DNA of 64,000 bases, from positions 1,364,001-1,428,000 of the forward strand of contig NZ_RBXJ01000001.1 in assembly GCF_003635115.1 (NCBI RefSeq), in the 5' to 3' direction. Positions within the stretch are counted from its first letter, which is position 1. Every line of letters begins with the position of its first letter. Positions 26,400-39,162 of the stretch are shown here, piece after piece. The notes beneath the pieces are model-generated. The model made no database searches and was not told where the DNA came from. It saw only the letters and a list, made by a program, of their open reading frames with translations. Source of the DNA: Microbacterium sp. AG1240. GTDB lineage: Bacteria; Actinomycetota; Actinomycetes; Actinomycetales; Microbacteriaceae. Made by a program: the position numbers and the translations under genes.

Positions 26400-26615
26400 G
26401 CACGCACGAGTTTCGATCCGGCCATCACCGGGGAGCTCCCGGAAGAACGCGTCGACTCCCGGGTCGCGTCAGTAGAACCGGGCGGGGCAGGCCCGTCACA
26501 GCCGCTGTGAAAGTGGACGACTCGGTCCGTGAGCCTGTCGAAGGGCCCGAGACGTCACGCGGGGTGGTACCGCGGCTCGATCGAGTCGTCCTCGCAGGCT
26601 GATCCTCGACCTGCT
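26400..26615 (+). promoter_or_regulatory. T-box leader (ileS), ultrashort stem I, translational type
   Basis: The leader contains the T-box core TGGTACCGCG (26565-26574) and, near its 5' end, GGCCATCACCGGGGAGC with an ATC isoleucine specifier (26424-26426). This is the pattern of actinobacterial ileS leaders with an ultrashort stem I, which sense uncharged tRNA-Ile and open the ribosome-binding site rather than a terminator. The ileS Shine-Dalgarno (CTGGAG) lies 50 nt downstream of the T-box and there is no terminator T tract, which supports translational control. Confidence 0.88.
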
Positions 26616-26623
26616 GGAGTGAC

Positions 26624-29600
26624 ATGACCTACCCCAAGTCTTCGTTCGGACCCGCTGCCGACGCCTCGGCGAGCACGGCGCCCGGAATCGTGCCGAGCCC
26701 GCGTTTCCCCTCGCTCGAGGAGCAGACGCTCGCGTTCTGGGCCTCCGACGACACCTTCCGCGCCTCCATCTCCCAGCGCGAGGGCGCCGAGGAGTGGGTG
26801 TTCTACGACGGACCCCCGTTCGCTAACGGGCTGCCGCACTACGGTCACCTGCTCACGGGCTACGCCAAGGACGTCTTCCCCCGTTTCCAGACCATGCGGG
26901 GCAAGAAGGTCGACCGCGTCTTCGGCTGGGACACGCACGGTCTGCCGGCCGAGCTCGAGGCCATGAAGCAGCTCGGCATCACCGAGAAGGACGATATCGA
27001 GCGCATGGGCGTCGCGACCTTCAACGCCAAGGCCCGCGAGTCGGTGCTCGAGTACACGCGCGACTGGCAGGACTACGTGACCCGCCAGGCGCGGTGGGTC
27101 GACTTCGACAACGGCTACAAGACGCTCGACACCACCTACATGGAGTCGGTGCTGTGGGCTTTCAAGACCCTGCACGAGAAGGGGCTCGCCTACGAGGGCT
27201 ATCGCGTGCTGCCCTACTGCTGGCGTGATGAGACGCCGCTGTCCAGCCACGAACTGCGCATGGACGACGACGTCTACAAGATGCGTCAGGACCCGTCGGT
27301 CACCGTCACCTTCCCGCTCGTGGGTGCCAAGGCCGAAGCGCTCGGACTGACGGGCGTGCGTGCGCTCGCCTGGACGACCACGCCCTGGACCCTCCCGACG
27401 AACCTCGCTCTCGCCGTCGGCCCCGCCATCCGTTACGTCGTCGTCCCCGGCGGGCCGGCGGGTGCCGCAGACGTGCACCACACTCCCGATGGGCTCGCCG
27501 ACGACGCGATCGAGGCGACCGCTCATCGCTACCTCCTCGCCGAAGACCTCCTGGGCGGCTACGCCAAGGATCTCGGGTACGAGTCGGCCGACGCCGCGCG
27601 CGACGCCGTGCAGCAGACGGTCATCGGCTCCGAGCTCGAGGGCGTCGCGTACGACCGCCTCTTCGACTACTACGCCGACGCCGACGAGTGGGGCACGCAG
27701 AACGCCTGGCGCATCCTCGTCGACGACTATGTCACGACGAGCGACGGCACCGGCATCGTGCACCAGGCGCCCGCGTACGGCGAGGACGACAAGCGGCTGG
27801 CGGATGCTGCGGGGCTGCCCACGATCCTGTCGCTCGACGACGGCGGCCGCTTCCTCTCCGACGTCGCCGACGTCGCCGGAGAGCTCTGGCTCGACGCGAA
27901 CACCCCGCTCATCCGCATCCTGCGTCAGAACGGGCGCCTGTTGCGCATGGCCAGCTACGAGCACTCGTACCCGCACTGCTGGCGATGCCGGAACCCCCTC
28001 ATCTACAAAGCCGTCTCGAGCTGGTTCATCCGCGTCACCGACGTGAAGGACCGCATGATCTCGGGCAACGCCGAGATCACCTGGGTTCCCGAGAATGTCA
28101 AGGAGGGCCAGTTCGGCAAGTGGATCGAGGGCGCCCGCGACTGGTCGATCAGCCGCAACCGCTACTGGGGCTCGCCGATCCCGGTGTGGAAGAGCGACGA
28201 CCCGGAGTACCCGCGCCTCGACGTCTACGGTTCGCTGGCCGAGATGGAGGCCGACTTCGGTCGTCTGCCGCGCAACACCGACGGCGAGGTCGATCTGCAC
28301 CGTCCGTTCATCGACGACCTCACGCGCCCGAACCCCGATGATCCGACGGGGCAGAGCGTGATGCGCCGCGTCGAGGACGTGCTCGACGTCTGGTTCGACT
28401 CCGGCTCGATGCCGTTCGCCCAGGTGCACTACCCGTTCGAGAACCACGACTGGTTCGAGCAGCACGCGCCCGCCGACTTCATCGTGGAGTACATCGGCCA
28501 GACGCGGGGCTGGTTCTACGTCATGCACGTGCTGTCGACCGCGCTGTTCGATCGCCCGGCGTTCCGCGCCGTCTCGGCGCACGGGATCGTGCTCGGCAGC
28601 GACGGTCAGAAGATGTCGAAATCGCTGCGCAACTACCCCGACGTGCGAGAGGTGTTCGACCGCGACGGATCCGATGCGATGCGCTGGTTCCTCATGTCGA
28701 GCTCGGTTCTGCGCGGCGGCAACCTCGTGGTCACCGAGGAGGGTATCCGAGCGGGGGTGCGCGAGTTCCTGCTTCCGCTCTGGAACACGTGGTACTTCTT
28801 CTCGACCTACGCCAACGCCGCGCGGGCGACCACCGGTCGGACTGCGGGTGAGGAGTCGGGGTATGACGCATCCTGGCGCACCGACTCGACCGACGTGCTG
28901 GACCGCTACATCCTCGCCCTCACGGGCGACCTCGTGCGCGGAGTCGCCGCCGATCTCGACGGACTCGACTCGACGACCGCCGCGGAGCGACTGCGCGACT
29001 TCGCCGAGGTGCTCACCAACTGGTACATCCGTCGCTCGCGCGACCGGTTCTGGGTCGGCGTACGCGACGACGACGCGTCGTCGACCGAGGCGTTCGACAC
29101 GCTTTACACCGTGCTCGAGACCCTCACGCGCGTCGCCGCCCCGCTCATCCCGCTCGTCTCCGAGCAGGTGTGGCAGGGGCTCACGGGCGGACGCAGCGTG
29201 CACCTGACCGACTGGCCCGATGCCGACGCCTTCCCGGCGTCGGCCGACATCCGTGTCGCGATGGACGCCGTTCGCGAGGTCTCGAGCGTCGCCAACGCGC
29301 TGCGCAAGCGCGAGGGCAAGCGCGTGCGACTGCCGCTTCCCCGTCTCACGGTGGTCGTGGCGGATGCTGCCGCCCTCGGCCAGTTCGAAGACATCCTTCG
29401 CGACGAACTCAACATCAAGTCGGTCGAGCTGGTCGAACTCGTCGACGGGGCATCGGCGTCGTACGGCATCTCGCATCGCCTGACGGTGAACGCGCGCGCC
29501 CTGGGCCCCCGTCTCGGAAAGCAGGTGCAGCAGGTGATCCAGGCCGCGCGCGCCGGCGACTGGTCGGAGGCCGACGGCGTCGTGACAGCGGGCGGCGTGG

Positions 29601-30070
29601 AACTGCAGGCCGGGGAGTACGAGCTGGTGGTCGAGACGGCCGGCCGCCCCGAGGGTGAGGCTCTCGCCGTGCTCGCCGGTGGGGGGTTCGTGCTCCTGGA
29701 TACGACGACCGACGACGTGCTGGAGGCGGAGGGTCTCGCGCGCGACGTCATCCGCGCGGTGCAGGACACCCGCAAGGCGGCGGGATTCGACGTGAGCGAT
29801 CGCATCCGGTTGATGCTGAGCTTCAGCGACGAGGGTGACGCGGCAGCGGTGTCGGCCGCCTTCGACGCAGCGGACGTCGCGGGGGAGACCCTCGCCCGAG
29901 AAGCAGCGATCGTCGGATCGGACGGTGCGACCACCCTGTCGAGGAGCACGCTGCGCGGCACCCCGTCGGAGACGCCCGAACATCAGGCCGAGTTCGCAAA
30001 GGGCACCTTCGCGAACGTCGGCTCTTTCACCGTCTCGGTGACCCGTTTGAACGAGGAGAGTGCCCTATGA
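26624..30070 (+). CDS. ileS: Isoleucyl-tRNA synthetase
   Basis: Class I synthetase charging tRNA-Ile. HYGH in [14 protein letters not shown] (about residue 70) takes the place of HIGH, and KMSKS occurs in [13 protein letters not shown] (about 662). The CP1 editing domain includes [22 protein letters not shown] motif at about 452 may bind zinc. The 1148-residue length and the HYGH form fit the eukaryote-like IleRS class known for mupirocin insensitivity; that property is inference. Expression is controlled by the T-box leader. The TGA overlaps the folC start (ATGA), so the ileS-folC-DUF4233-ndk block is an operon. Confidence 0.97.
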   Translation: MTYPKSSFGPAADASASTAPGIVPSPRFPSLEEQTLAFWASDDTFRASISQREGAEEWVFYDGPPFANGLPHYGHLLTGYAKDVFPRFQTMRGKKVDRVFGWDTHGLPAELEAMKQLGITEKDDIERMGVATFNAKARESVLEYTRDWQDYVTRQARWVDFDNGYKTLDTTYMESVLWAFKTLHEKGLAYEGYRVLPYCWRDETPLSSHELRMDDDVYKMRQDPSVTVTFPLVGAKAEALGLTGVRALAWTTTPWTLPTNLALAVGPAIRYVVVPGGPAGAADVHHTPDGLADDAIEATAHRYLLAEDLLGGYAKDLGYESADAARDAVQQTVIGSELEGVAYDRLFDYYADADEWGTQNAWRILVDDYVTTSDGTGIVHQAPAYGEDDKRLADAAGLPTILSLDDGGRFLSDVADVAGELWLDANTPLIRILRQNGRLLRMASYEHSYPHCWRCRNPLIYKAVSSWFIRVTDVKDRMISGNAEITWVPENVKEGQFGKWIEGARDWSISRNRYWGSPIPVWKSDDPEYPRLDVYGSLAEMEADFGRLPRNTDGEVDLHRPFIDDLTRPNPDDPTGQSVMRRVEDVLDVWFDSGSMPFAQVHYPFENHDWFEQHAPADFIVEYIGQTRGWFYVMHVLSTALFDRPAFRAVSAHGIVLGSDGQKMSKSLRNYPDVREVFDRDGSDAMRWFLMSSSVLRGGNLVVTEEGIRAGVREFLLPLWNTWYFFSTYANAARATTGRTAGEESGYDASWRTDSTDVLDRYILALTGDLVRGVAADLDGLDSTTAAERLRDFAEVLTNWYIRRSRDRFWVGVRDDDASSTEAFDTLYTVLETLTRVAAPLIPLVSEQVWQGLTGGRSVHLTDWPDADAFPASADIRVAMDAVREVSSVANALRKREGKRVRLPLPRLTVVVADAAALGQFEDILRDELNIKSVELVELVDGASASYGISHRLTVNARALGPRLGKQVQQVIQAARAGDWSEADGVVTAGGVELQAGEYELVVETAGRPEGEALAVLAGGGFVLLDTTTDDVLEAEGLARDVIRAVQDTRKAAGFDVSDRIRLMLSFSDEGDAAAVSAAFDAADVAGETLAREAAIVGSDGATTLSRSTLRGTPSETPEHQAEFAKGTFANVGSFTVSVTRLNEESAL

Positions 30071-31407
30071 GCGACCGCGACCGCGCCGACGCCGTGTATG
30101 CGGCCCTGCTGACGCGGCAGGGCGAGCAGTGGGTGCAGCCCCGCGTCGAGCGCACGCGGCGGGTGCTGGAGCTGCTCGCAGACCCGCAGCGCACCTACCG
30201 CGTGATCCACGTGACGGGGACGAACGGCAAGACATCGACCAGCCGCATGATCGAGAGTCTCGTCAGGTCGACCGGGCTGCGCACCGGTTTGTTCACGAGC
30301 CCGCACCTCGTGCGTTTCACCGAGCGGATCATGGTCGACGGCGAGCCCGTCTCCGACGCGGCCGTCGCCGACGCATGGGACGAGATCGCACCGTTCGTCG
30401 ACCTCGTCGACGCCGAGCTCGCCGCGGCCGGCGACGCCGCACTCACCTTCTTCGAGCTCCTGACGGTTCTGGGCTTCGTCGTCTTCGCCGACGCGCCGGT
30501 CGACGTCCTCGTGCTCGAGGTCGGCATGGGCGGGGCCTGGGACTCGACCAATACGGCCGATGGAGACGTCGCCGTGTTCGCCCCGATCGCACTCGACCAC
30601 GCCGACCGCCTCGGCTCCACCATCCGAGAGATCGCGACCGTCAAGTCGGGGATCGTCAAAGACGGCGCGGCCGTGGTCTCCTCCCGCCAGGAACCCGAGG
30701 CGGCAGCCGTGCTGCGCGCCGCCGCTGCTGCGCGGGGGGCCACCATCGCGTTCGAGGGCGAGGAGTTCGGCCTCTCGTCCCAGCGGCTCGCCGTCGGCGG
30801 ACAGCTCATCTCGGTGCGCGGTCTGTCCGGCACGTTCGACGAGCAGTACCTCCCGCTCTACGGCTTCCACCAGGGCGCGAACGCCGCTCTCGCGATCGCC
30901 GCCGTCGAGTCGCTCTTCGGAAGCATCAGCGCCGAGGTCGTCACCGACGGCCTCGCCCAGGCGACATCGCCGGGACGCCTGCAGCTCGTCGGATCGCACC
31001 CCGTCGTCGTCGCGGACGCCGCCCACAATCCGCACGGCGCGCGGGCGCTCGTCGCGGGCCTGCGCGAGACGTTCGACGTCGACGAGTGGGGCGTCGTGGT
31101 CGGCGTGCTCGGAGACAAGGATGCCGCCGGGATCGTGGATGCCCTGGCCCCGGTAGCGGCGCGCGTGTTCGCGACCGCCCCGGAATCGGAGCGTGCCAGC
31201 GACCCCGACCTCGTCGCCGACCTCGCCGAGGCTCGCGGAGCGACGGTCTCGGTGCACCCGGGGCTCGACGACGCGGCGGAAGCCGCACGCGAGTGGGCCG
31301 CAGCATCCGATCGCCGAGCCGTGGTGATCGCCGGTTCGGTCGTGCTGGCCGGAGAGGCGCTGCGCCTCTCCGAAGCCGAGGACTGGAAGAACGGGTGGCA
31401 GGAATGA
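30067..31407 (+). CDS. folC: Folylpolyglutamate/dihydrofolate synthase
   Basis: Adds glutamate to (dihydro)folate. The P-loop is [13 protein letters not shown] (about residue 50). [13 protein letters not shown] (about 155) and the catalytic [14 protein letters not shown] segment follow, and the C-terminal ligase domain contains [14 protein letters not shown]. Length is 446 aa. The start is coupled to ileS by ATGA, and its own stop is coupled to the DUF4233 gene in the same way. Confidence 0.94.
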   Translation: MSDRDRADAVYAALLTRQGEQWVQPRVERTRRVLELLADPQRTYRVIHVTGTNGKTSTSRMIESLVRSTGLRTGLFTSPHLVRFTERIMVDGEPVSDAAVADAWDEIAPFVDLVDAELAAAGDAALTFFELLTVLGFVVFADAPVDVLVLEVGMGGAWDSTNTADGDVAVFAPIALDHADRLGSTIREIATVKSGIVKDGAAVVSSRQEPEAAAVLRAAAAARGATIAFEGEEFGLSSQRLAVGGQLISVRGLSGTFDEQYLPLYGFHQGANAALAIAAVESLFGSISAEVVTDGLAQATSPGRLQLVGSHPVVVADAAHNPHGARALVAGLRETFDVDEWGVVVGVLGDKDAAGIVDALAPVAARVFATAPESERASDPDLVADLAEARGATVSVHPGLDDAAEAAREWAAASDRRAVVIAGSVVLAGEALRLSEAEDWKNGWQE

Positions 31408-31811
31408 GCCCCCGCGAGCGCACGCCTCGGGTGCGGCGTCAGCGCGGCGCGCAGGAGTCGCTCGGTTCCGTCGTGCTCGGGTTCGAGTCGATCGTCGTCT
31501 TCCTCGGCGGCCTCGTCGTCTTCGGACTGCAGGTGCTGCCCGACGGTATCGAACCGTGGTGGGGGATCGTCGGCGGGGTCGTACTGGCTCTGTTGATGGT
31601 CATCACGTCGGGGTTCCTCCGCCACCGGTGGGCGATCGGCGCGGGGTGGGGGCTCCAGGTCGTCCTCGCCCTCGGCGGATTCCTCGTGCCGGCGCTTCTT
31701 CTCGTGGCTCTCATTTTCGGCGGCATGTGGGCGTATGCGACGATCAAGGGGGCGTCCCTCGACCGCCGAAACGCCGCATTGGCCGATCCCCGCACGACGA
31801 ACGGAAACTGA
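31404..31811 (+). CDS. DUF4233 family membrane protein
   Basis: 135-residue protein with a basic cytoplasmic N-terminus and about four hydrophobic segments (VVLGFESIVVFLGGLVVFG, the WGIVGGVVLALLMVI region, the ALGGFLVPALLLVALIFG region). Actinobacterial DUF4233 proteins lie between folC and ndk, exactly as here. Function is unknown. It overlaps folC by ATGA and is 3 bp from ndk. Confidence 0.85.
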   Translation: MSPRERTPRVRRQRGAQESLGSVVLGFESIVVFLGGLVVFGLQVLPDGIEPWWGIVGGVVLALLMVITSGFLRHRWAIGAGWGLQVVLALGGFLVPALLLVALIFGGMWAYATIKGASLDRRNAALADPRTTNGN

Positions 31812-31814
31812 ATC

Positions 31815-32228
31815 ATGGCGACCGAAGAGACCCTCGTACTCGTGAAGCCCGACGGCGTGGCCCGCGGCCTCACCGGCGCGATCCTCGCCCGCATCGAGGC
31901 GAAGGGGTACGCCCTCGTCGACATCCGGCTCGTCGAGCCCGAGCGCGCGACGCTCGAGCAGCACTACGCAGAGCACGAGGGCAAGCCGTTCTACGAGCCG
32001 CTGCTGGAGTTCATGCTCTCCGGCCCGTCGGTCGCCATCCGCCTGGCCGGCAACCGTGTGATCGAGGGCTTCCGCTCGCTCGCGGGCACCACCGACCCCA
32101 CGACCGCGGCGCCCGGTACGATCCGCGGCGACTACGGGCGCGACTGGGGCCTGGCCGTGCAGCAGAACCTCGTGCACGGCAGCGACAGCCCCGAGTCGGC
32201 GGCGCGCGAGCTCGCTATCTGGTTCTGA
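31815..32228 (+). CDS. ndk: Nucleoside diphosphate kinase
   Basis: Transfers phosphate between nucleoside tri- and diphosphates through a phosphohistidine. The active-site His is in QNLVHGSDSPESA (about residue 117), and the start TLVLVKPDGVARG is typical. Length is 137 aa. It is the last gene of the ileS operon. Confidence 0.96.
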   Translation: MATEETLVLVKPDGVARGLTGAILARIEAKGYALVDIRLVEPERATLEQHYAEHEGKPFYEPLLEFMLSGPSVAIRLAGNRVIEGFRSLAGTTDPTTAAPGTIRGDYGRDWGLAVQQNLVHGSDSPESAARELAIWF

Positions 32229-32242
32229 CCGGACGGGTCAGA
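32224..32242. terminator. Short hairpin between ndk and VKOR genes
   Basis: TCTGACC and GGTCAGA with a 5-nt loop overlap both stop codons of the convergent genes. It is short but well placed for bidirectional termination. Confidence 0.5.
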
Positions 32243-32843
32243 CGAGCGAACCGATCACGTCGAGTCGCAGCTGCGCGACGATCGCGATGATGGCGTAGCT
32301 GCCGACGGCGAGGAGCGGCATCCACCCCATGGTGGCGGCCGCTCCTCGCCGTACCCCCGCGGGCACGGGCACGATACCGGTGCGCAGAACGTGGAGCAGC
32401 ACGACGTAGAAGGTCGGGATCGTGACGATCCACGTCACCATGCACCACGGGCAGAGCGTGCCGATGACGAAGATGCTCTGCACGATCAGCCACACCACGA
32501 AGGCGAACGCGCCGGCGGTCCCGAGGGTGAAGACCCACCAGAACCACCGGGCGAACCGCGCGCCGGCGAGGACCGCCACTCCGACGAACAGTGGTGCCAT
32601 CCATCCGGCGAGTCCGATGATCGGGTTCGGGAATCCGAGCACGCTTCCCTGGGCCGACACGAGGTTCTTGCCGCACTGGATGAGCGGGTTGAAATCGCAC
32701 GAGGCGGTGGCGTTCGGGTCCGTCAGCAGGTGCAGACGCTCCATCGTGAGGGAGAAGGCGGCCCACCAGCCGACCACCCCCGCGATGATCAGCCAGACCG
32801 CCATCACGGTCGGACGGTGCGGGGATGCTGCCGGTGCGCTCAT
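32238..32843 (-). CDS. Vitamin K epoxide reductase (VKOR) family protein
   Basis: Membrane oxidoreductase that reoxidises thiol-disulfide proteins with a quinone, serving extracytoplasmic disulfide formation in place of DsbB. The loop cysteines appear as CDFNPLIQC and the active-site pair as CPWC in GTLCPWCMVTW, with four to five membrane helices. No fused thioredoxin domain is present, so a separate DsbA-like partner is expected elsewhere. ATG 32843 (MSAPAASP) lies 7 nt after CATAAT (32851-32856, minus strand), so I reject the longer frame from 32918. Length is 201 aa. Confidence 0.92.
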   Translation of the reverse strand: MSAPAASPHRPTVMAVWLIIAGVVGWWAAFSLTMERLHLLTDPNATASCDFNPLIQCGKNLVSAQGSVLGFPNPIIGLAGWMAPLFVGVAVLAGARFARWFWWVFTLGTAGAFAFVVWLIVQSIFVIGTLCPWCMVTWIVTIPTFYVVLLHVLRTGIVPVPAGVRRGAAATMGWMPLLAVGSYAIIAIVAQLRLDVIGSLV

Positions 32844-32933
32844 GGCTCGGATTATGGCACCCGTACCTCTGGGCCGGCTCGGCGATGAACCGACTCTCGA
32901 GGCGTTGGTCGGCATCACCGGCGGGGGAGTGCG

Positions 32934-32939
32934 ATAATG
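32934..32939 (+). promoter_or_regulatory. Putative rne -10 box (GATAAT)
   Basis: GATAAT, with TTGGTC 22 nt upstream, would give an rne leader of about 170 nt. RNase E genes in other bacteria are autoregulated through their 5' UTR; no direct evidence for that exists here. Confidence 0.45.
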
Positions 32940-33120
32940 GTCGGTGATGCCCGCGGCCGCGCCGCACCGGCATCACGACAGACTTCGGGCGATGGACGCC
33001 CTTGCAGTTAGAGCCTCGGGCCGGCTGCAGACCAAATGAGTTCGCGGCCCCGCCGGGTGTGGCGCCGCACGAGATTTCGTCGGACGATGCGCGGTGTCGT
33101 CCGCAAGGAGCACCCCCGTG

Positions 33121-35595
33121 ATGGCCGATGAGACCGACAACCGGAACGACACCCCCGCGAGCGATGCACCGCAGGATGCCACGGAGCAGCTGACGACGAT
33201 CGCCGACATGGAGGCCGTGCTCGACGCGGTCGAGGCGACCGAGGGCGACCGCGGCGCGATCCCCGCAGCCGACGCGTCCGAGCCCGCTGCCGCCGAGTCG
33301 GATGACGCCCCCGAACCGGGCGCGATCGATGAGCCCGTCGCCGAGCAGCCCGTCGCCGAGGAGCAGACGCCCGCGGTCGAAAACATCGAGGCGCCGCTCG
33401 CCGATGCTGTCGGCACCGACGAGCACTCCGCGGGAGCCCCGAGCTCGGAGGCGCCCGCGTCGGAGCAGGTGCCCGAAGAGGCTCCCGCACAGGAGCAGGC
33501 CCCCGAGGAGCCGGCCGAGCTCACGGCGGTCGCTCTCGGCCTGCTGCCCGAGGTGTTCGTCTCGGCCGTCAGCACCCAGTTGCACTTCTACGCCCCGCCG
33601 GTCATGGCCCTTCCGCCGCGTGCGGAGGAATTCGACGAGCCCGAGGAGGCCCCCGCGGCCGGCACCTCCGCACGCCGACGCAATCGCCGTCGCGGCGAGA
33701 GCGGTGGCAACGAGGATCGCGCGGAGTCCGCGCCCACGGCACCCCGCCAGCGCGCCGTGGAGTACGTCACCGAACCCCAGCGCATCAAGGGGTCCACGCG
33801 CCTCGAGGCGAAGAAGCAGCGGCGCCGCGACGGTCGTGAGGCCGGTCGTCGTCGCCCGGTGGTGACCGAGGCCGAGTTCCTCGCCCGTCGCGAGGCCGTC
33901 GACCGCGAGATGATCGTCCGATCCAAGAACGGTCGCGTGCAGATCGCCGTGCTGGAGGACCACGTGCTCGTCGAGCACTACGTCGCCCGCAACCAGGACG
34001 CGTCGCTCATCGGCAACGTCTACCTCGGCCGCGTCCAGAACGTGCTGCCGAGCATGGAGGCCGCGTTCGTCGACATCGGTCGCGGTCGCAACGCCGTGCT
34101 CTACTCGGGCGAGGTCGACTGGGATGCCGTGGAGACCGGCAATCAGCCGCGCCGGATCGAGCTCGCGCTGAAGTCGGGCGACAAGGTTCTCGTGCAGGTC
34201 ACGAAAGACCCGGTGGGGCACAAGGGCGCCCGTCTGACGAGCCAGATCTCGCTGCCCGGGCGGTACCTCGTGTACGTTCCCGGCGGCGCGATGAACGGCA
34301 TCTCGCGCAAGCTGCCCGACACCGAGCGTGCGCGCCTGAAGAAGATCCTGAAAGAGGTGCTCCCCGAATCGTCGGGCGTCATCGTGCGCACCGCGGCCGA
34401 GGGCGCCACCGAAGATCAGCTCACCCGCGACGTTCAGCGACTCACCAGCCAGTGGGAGCACGTGAGCCGTCAGATCGAGACGATCCAGGCGCCGGCGCTG
34501 CTGCACTCCGAGCCCGACCTCCTCGTCAAGATCGTGCGCGACGTCTTCAACGAAGACTTCACGAAGATGCTCATTCAGGGCGAAGACGCGCACCAGACGA
34601 TCACGAGCTACCTCGCCAGCGTCGCACCCGACCTCCTCGACCGCGTCGAGTCGTACGAGGCCGATCGCGACCCGTTCGACGAGTTCCGCGTGACCGAGCA
34701 GATCGAGAAGGCGCTCGACCGCAAGGTGTGGCTGCCCTCGGGAGGCTCGCTCGTCATCGACCGCACCGAGGCGATGACCGTGGTCGACGTCAACACCGGC
34801 AAGTTCGTCGGTTCCGGCGGAAACCTCGAAGAGACCGTCACCAAGAACAACCTGGAAGCGGCCGAGGAGATCGTCCGCCAGCTGCGGTTGCGCGACATCG
34901 GCGGCATCATCGTCGTCGACTTCATCGACATGGTGCTCGAATCCAACCGGGATCTCGTTCTGCGCCGGCTGGTCGAGTGCCTCAGCCGTGACCGGACCAA
35001 GCACCAGGTCGCCGAGGTCACGTCGCTCGGACTCGTGCAGATGACCAGGAAGAAGCTCGGTCTGGGTCTTCTGGAGACCTTCAGCGAGGCGTGCGAGGTC
35101 TGCGCCGGCCGCGGCGTCGTCGTGCACCACGACCCCGTGGTGAAGCACCGCTCCAACGGGGGCGGATCGTCGTCGAACAACGGCTCGTCCAACCGGCGCT
35201 CGCGCGGTTCCGGCAACGGGGGCGGCAACACAAGCAATGGCGGAAACAGTGCGACGGGCGGAACCCACGTCATCACCGAGGGCGTGAAGTCGGCCCTCGC
35301 GCAGATCGCGGCGTCGACCATCCAGCCCAACGGCGAGGAGGAGGCCCCCGCGGTCGAGCCCGTCGTCGTCGTGGAACCCCCCGTCGCCGAAGCGGAGCCG
35401 GTCAAGCGCCCCCGCAAGAAGCGCACCGAGGCCGCGTCGAAGAACCCCCGCACCGAGAAGGACGTTCTTCTCGATTCGGTTCTGAGCGCGCTTCCCGAGC
35501 CCAAGGCGCCCGGTCAGGGTCGCTCGCGCCGCCGTGTGACGACCGCGGCCCTGAGCGGTACTCCGGTGCAGGCCGGACCGACCGAAGAGGGCTGA
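33121..35595 (+). CDS. rne: Ribonuclease E/G family endoribonuclease
   Basis: Endonuclease for mRNA decay and rRNA/tRNA processing. The order is an acidic, Ala/Glu/Pro-rich N-terminal tail (residues 1 to about 270, with a basic patch GTSARRRNRRR near 180), then the S1 domain (NVYLGRVQNVLPSMEAAFVDIG), the 5'-sensor region, and the DNase-I-like catalytic part with metal-binding Asp in VVDVNTGKF (about 553) and VVDFIDM (about 600). CEVC (about 658) is a Zn-link variant, and a Gly/Asn/Ser-rich then basic C-terminus follows. The catalytic core is flanked by disordered arms on both sides, as in actinobacterial RNase E. AAGGAG precedes; a GTG at 33118 is an alternative start. Length is 824 aa. Confidence 0.95.
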   Translation: MADETDNRNDTPASDAPQDATEQLTTIADMEAVLDAVEATEGDRGAIPAADASEPAAAESDDAPEPGAIDEPVAEQPVAEEQTPAVENIEAPLADAVGTDEHSAGAPSSEAPASEQVPEEAPAQEQAPEEPAELTAVALGLLPEVFVSAVSTQLHFYAPPVMALPPRAEEFDEPEEAPAAGTSARRRNRRRGESGGNEDRAESAPTAPRQRAVEYVTEPQRIKGSTRLEAKKQRRRDGREAGRRRPVVTEAEFLARREAVDREMIVRSKNGRVQIAVLEDHVLVEHYVARNQDASLIGNVYLGRVQNVLPSMEAAFVDIGRGRNAVLYSGEVDWDAVETGNQPRRIELALKSGDKVLVQVTKDPVGHKGARLTSQISLPGRYLVYVPGGAMNGISRKLPDTERARLKKILKEVLPESSGVIVRTAAEGATEDQLTRDVQRLTSQWEHVSRQIETIQAPALLHSEPDLLVKIVRDVFNEDFTKMLIQGEDAHQTITSYLASVAPDLLDRVESYEADRDPFDEFRVTEQIEKALDRKVWLPSGGSLVIDRTEAMTVVDVNTGKFVGSGGNLEETVTKNNLEAAEEIVRQLRLRDIGGIIVVDFIDMVLESNRDLVLRRLVECLSRDRTKHQVAEVTSLGLVQMTRKKLGLGLLETFSEACEVCAGRGVVVHHDPVVKHRSNGGGSSSNNGSSNRRSRGSGNGGGNTSNGGNSATGGTHVITEGVKSALAQIAASTIQPNGEEEAPAVEPVVVVEPPVAEAEPVKRPRKKRTEAASKNPRTEKDVLLDSVLSALPEPKAPGQGRSRRRVTTAALSGTPVQAGPTEEG

Positions 35596-35601
35596 GCGCC
35601 G

Positions 35602-35877
35602 TCAGTGGATGCTGCGACGCTCCCGAGCCGTCACACGCAGTCCTGAGGCGATCAGACGCCGAACGAGTTCACGACCTTCGACATGGGTGGCACCCGCGGC
35701 GATGAGCCGCGGGTGCGCCTCGTCGGGGACGTCGTAGTGGTCGAGGTCGAACGCTCGCCGCGGAATGCCGTTCGCGTGCGCGAAGGCATGGAGTTCGGCA
35801 AGGTCGGAGTCGCTGACCAGGTGCGCCCACAGCCGTCCGTGTGCCGGCCACAGGGGGTTGTCGATCAGGATCGTCAC
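35602..35877 (-). CDS. DUF4031 domain protein
   Basis: 91-residue protein beginning MTILIDNPLWPAHGRLWAHL, with HDFA-like AELHAFAHANGIPRRAFDLDHYDVP, the recognisable DUF4031 pattern. Conserved Asp, Trp, His and Arg residues hint at an enzyme, but function is unknown. GTG 35877 lies 6 nt after TAGGAT (35884-35889, minus strand), leaderless style. It is convergent with rne and divergent from rplU. Confidence 0.85.
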   Translation of the reverse strand: MTILIDNPLWPAHGRLWAHLVSDSDLAELHAFAHANGIPRRAFDLDHYDVPDEAHPRLIAAGATHVEGRELVRRLIASGLRVTARERRSIH

Positions 35878-35920
35878 GTCGAGATCCTATGCGGGCACCG
35901 CGACACGCGGCTCCGAGCTT

Positions 35921-35949
35921 TTGCCAGGGGAGTCGGCATCGGGTAGCAT
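35921..35949 (+). promoter_or_regulatory. rplU-rpmA promoter
   Basis: -35 TTGCCA (35921-35926), a 17-bp spacer and -10 TAGCAT (35944-35949) form a near-consensus promoter. The resulting leader before rplU is about 145 nt long, and its structure was not resolved. Confidence 0.7.
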
Positions 35950-36095
35950 TTCCCTTTGGTGCGTTCGTGTCACGTGCCCGGCAGCGGCGGCCTGAGAAGG
36001 ACGCCGGCCCGGATGACGCGGTCGACGCGGACGATTCGCACCAAGACTTCCGTCATCAGACAAACCGGAGCCTCGTGCTCCCGAACGAAACAGGT

Positions 36096-36116
36096 ATGAA
36101 GTGGTTTACGCAGTAG
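36096..36116 (+). other. Possible six-codon micro-ORF overlapping the rplU start
   Basis: ATG 36096 opens MKWFTQ and a stop; the rplU GTG lies 5 nt into it in another frame. It may only be chance, or it may compete with or attract ribosomes at the weakly marked rplU start. Confidence 0.25.
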
Positions 36117-36409
36117 TGCGGGCCGGTGGCCGGCAGGAGAAGGTAGAGGTCGGCACGATCGTCGTTCTCGATCGCCTCGCGGCCAAGGTAGGCGACAACG
36201 TGCAGCTTCCTGCCGTGCTTCTCGTCGACGGCGACGCCGTGACGACCGACGCAGAGAAGCTCGCGGGCGTCTCGGTGACCGCCGAGGTGCTTGGCGAGCT
36301 GCGCGGACCGAAGATCGTCATCCAGAAGTTCAAGAACAAGACCGGCTACAAGAAGCGCCAGGGGCACCGTCAGGACCTCACGCGCGTCAAGGTCACCGGC
36401 ATCAAGTAA
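36101..36409 (+). CDS. rplU: 50S ribosomal protein L21
   Basis: 102-residue 23S rRNA-binding protein of the large subunit. Family features are [15 protein letters not shown] at the start and the basic loop [16 protein letters not shown] near the C-terminus. It starts with GTG, and no strong Shine-Dalgarno precedes it. A six-codon micro-ORF overlaps the start. It is 18 bp from rpmA. Confidence 0.96.
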   Translation: MVYAVVRAGGRQEKVEVGTIVVLDRLAAKVGDNVQLPAVLLVDGDAVTTDAEKLAGVSVTAEVLGELRGPKIVIQKFKNKTGYKKRQGHRQDLTRVKVTGIK

Positions 36410-36427
36410 AGCCAGGGAGACGCAGAG

Positions 36428-36685
36428 ATGGCACATAAAAAGGGCGCAAGCTCCACCCGTAACGGTCGTGACTCCAACGCTCAGCGCCTCGGCGTGAAGC
36501 GTTTCGGCGGCCAGGTCGTCGGCGCCGGCGAGATCATCGTCCGCCAGCGCGGCACGCACTTCCACCCCGGCGCCAACGTGGGCCGTGGCAAGGACGACAC
36601 CCTCTTCGCCCTTTCGGCCGGTGCTGTCGAGTTCGGCCAGAAGGGCGGCCGCAAGGTCGTCAACATCGTCGCGGGCGCGGAGTAA
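36428..36685 (+). CDS. rpmA: 50S ribosomal protein L27
   Basis: 85-residue large-subunit protein reaching the peptidyl-transferase centre. The N-terminus [20 protein letters not shown] is fully typical, with no cleavable N-terminal extension of the Firmicutes type. A GGGAGA ribosome-binding site precedes it. It is co-transcribed with rplU. Confidence 0.97.
   Translation: MAHKKGASSTRNGRDSNAQRLGVKRFGGQVVGAGEIIVRQRGTHFHPGANVGRGKDDTLFALSAGAVEFGQKGGRKVVNIVAGAE

Positions 36686-39161
<2,476 letters not shown>

Positions 39162-39162
<1 letters not shown>

Noticed and set aside
26555..29983. 1142-codon minus-strand open frame antisense to ileS
   Set aside because: Shadow of the ileS codon pattern; no recognisable domain, and the ileS frame carries the synthetase motifs.
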